From positions 768,338 through 790,837 of the forward strand of contig CAJNDS010002190.1 in the NCBI GenBank assembly GCA_905221605.1: a stretch of DNA of 22,500 nucleotides, given 5' to 3'. This DNA is from Symbiodinium natans (taxonomy: Eukaryota > Sar > Dinophyceae > Suessiales > Symbiodiniaceae). Positions 21,564-22,500 of the stretch are shown here, piece after piece. The notes beneath the pieces are model-generated. The model was not told where the DNA came from. It saw nothing but the letters and a program-made list of their open reading frames with translations, and made no database searches. The position numbers and the translations under genes were made by a program. The first letter of the stretch is position 1, and each line of letters starts with the position of its first letter.

Positions 21564-21637
21564 GTACGTCATCCTCACCCAGGCGAAGCCCATCGTCCGC
21601 GGGGAGGCCACAGTCGGGGCTTCGGGCCCGAATTTTG
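21564..21637 (+). other. Exon-like island, 74 nt, between C and G arrays
   Basis: CCCGGCACACAG (21552-21563) precedes 74 nt reading YVILTQAKPIVRGEATVGAS and then GPNF, ending TTTTG|GTTTAGGG (GT at 21638). It ends with one base of a split codon. Spliced to 22172 the frame continues open. Confidence 0.45.
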
Positions 21638-21722
21638 GTTTAGGGTTTAGGGTTTAGGGTTTAGGGTTTAGGGTTTAGGGTTTAGGGTTTAGGGTTTAGG
21701 GTTTAGGGTTTAGGGTTTAGGG
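21638..21722 (+). repeat. Telomeric array, G-strand
   Basis: Twelve perfect TTTAGGG units starting at the island edge. Confidence 0.98.
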
Positions 21723-21987
21723 TCCCTGAACCCTCCTGAATAAAGCCACACCCTAAGCCCTAAAACCCTAAACCCTAAACTTCCCAAACCCTACACCCTA
21801 ACCCCAAGCCCAAAACCCTGCGAGTTAGAGTTTCGGGTTTCGTGGAGGGTATTCAAACCCTACACCCTAAACCCCAAAACCCTGAACCCGAAACCCTAAA
21901 TCCTAAACCCCAATTGGGGTGCAGGGCATTCGCGAGGAGTGGGGGCTGGGATTCTTCTTTCAGGCTCCTGTTCTTGTTGGGCAGGAG
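21723..21987. other. Decayed C-strand tracts and unique islands with a hairpin
   Basis: 21750-21815 and 21855-21912 are decayed C-strand tracts. In the island after 21913, GATTCTTCTTTCAG (about 21951-21964) looks like an acceptor and overlaps a perfect 8-bp stem, GGCTCCTG/CAGGAGCC (21963-21970, 21982-21989), but only a few codons follow. Confidence 0.75.
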
Positions 21988-22158
21988 CCCTAAACCCTAA
22001 ACCCTCAACCCCTAAACCCTCAACCCCTAAACCCTAAACCCTAAACCCTAAACCCTAAACCCTAAACCCTAAACCCTAAACCCTAAACCCTAAACCCTAA
22101 ACCCTGAACCCTGAACCCTGAACCCTGAACCCTGAACCCTGAACCCTGAACCCTGAAT
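21988..22158 (-). repeat. C-strand array: CCCTAAA block then CCCTGAA block
   Basis: About 14 CCCTAAA units (some preceded by CCCTCAACCCC) switch to eight CCCTGAA units near 22104. Confidence 0.98.
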
Positions 22159-22171
22159 CTGGGCTCCCCAG

Positions 22172-22245
22172 GATGTCAAGTCGTGGCAGAAGCTGCAAAT
22201 GCGAAATGCAATCTGGAGGCTCCTAGGTCGCAGAAGTCCCTACCG
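22172..22245 (+). other. Exon-like island, 74 nt, between C and G arrays
   Basis: CTGGGCTCCCCAG (22159-22171) precedes 74 nt ending ACCG|GTTTAGGG (GT at 22246). In the phase left by the 21564-21637 segment it reads CQVVAEAANAKCNLEAPRSQ and is open to the end. A second frame (DVKSWQKLQMRNAIWRLLG) is open too, so the frame is not settled. Confidence 0.4.
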
Positions 22246-22400
22246 GTTTAGGGTTTAGGGTGGGTTACCCTAAACCCTAAGTCCTAAACCCTAAACCCTA
22301 AACCCTAAACCCTAAACCCTGAACCCTGAACCCTGAACCCGGAAACCTAAACCCTAAACCCTAATTAAACCTTAAACCCAAAAACCCTGAAACCCCATCA
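22246..22400. repeat. G tract then C array
   Basis: Two to three G-strand units (22246-22262) are followed after GGGTTA by about 17 C-strand units, including a CCCTGAA cluster near 22317-22335. Same G-then-C order as at 1828-1927. Confidence 0.96.
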
Positions 22401-22500
22401 CGCAAGCAGGGGCTTCCCCTTTAGCTTCTCTAGGCTACCGGGGAAGAGCCCTTTACACCCCAACGAAAGGCCCAACCCTGTGTAGGGTTTAGGGTTTGGG
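22401..22500. other. Unique island and final G-strand units
   Basis: GGGCTTCCCC (about 22410) and GGGGAAGAGCCC (about 22439) form an imperfect stem. The window ends in G-strand units from about 22484. Confidence 0.7.

Noticed and set aside
1-22500. A true chromosome end or telomere
   Set aside because: Arrays occur in both orientations throughout with unique DNA between them and non-telomeric sequence near both edges, so they are interstitial.
1-22500. tRNA genes or intact spliced-leader genes
   Set aside because: No cloverleaf with a GGTTCGAATCC-type T arm and no recognisable spliced-leader sequence was found by eye on either strand.

Overview
This window is almost certainly nuclear DNA of a eukaryote whose telomere motif is TTTAGGG. 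A dinoflagellate is most likely. Reasons: (i) dozens of interstitial tracts of (CCCTAAA)n or (TTTAGGG)n in both orientations fill roughly half the window; (ii) the one convincing gene (17124 onward) encodes a secreted, cysteine-rich protein with a pre-domain motif (ECNGFEDGCALNAVQLRG) of a style I associate with dinoflagellate secreted proteins; (iii) short GC-rich exon-like islands with pyrimidine-tract/AG acceptors; (iv) many small terminal-inverted-repeat elements. Plants, chromerids and apicomplexans also use TTTAGGG, so the assignment is an inference. No bacterial operon, rRNA, tRNA or CRISPR array was seen.

Layout. 1-5400: short telomeric tracts in both orientations with 30-250 bp unique islands, ending in a decayed Ty1/copia-type RNase H fragment (5136-5406). 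5409-6890: the longest arrays (about 60 heptamers at 5479-5903, an octamer CCCTAAAA array at 6511-6735, then an opposed TTTAGGG array from 6766). 6890-10440: alternating arrays and islands, several of which look like exons; the best pair is 7888-7967 / 8036-8182. 10440-13800: mostly non-telomeric, with a small inverted-repeat element, six dispersed copies of an exon-like module whose translation contains GGPDI, and a 170-bp-class tandem repeat (12611-13437). 13800-16720: mixed, including a small transposon-like element with a telomeric array inside it. 16720-17700: the secreted-protein gene, with a small inverted-repeat element over its 3' end. 17700-20600: a dense cluster of small inverted-repeat elements. 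20600-22500: arrays and exon-like islands again.

Main pattern. Unique islands repeatedly sit between a C-strand array on the left and a G-strand array on the right. The left side ends in a pyrimidine-rich stretch plus AG; the right side begins with at least GTTTAGGG, a possible GT donor. The simplest model is that many interstitial telomeric arrays lie in introns, so an intron would start (GTTTAGGG)n and end (CCCTAAAC)n...yyyAG, and its ends could pair. Two telomeric arrays also sit inside small transposon-like elements, which shows that these arrays can be inserted into or expanded within existing DNA. The exon calls rest on eye inspection of acceptors, donors, open phase and codon texture; none has transcript support here, and exon-like islands occur on both strands, so they need not form one gene.
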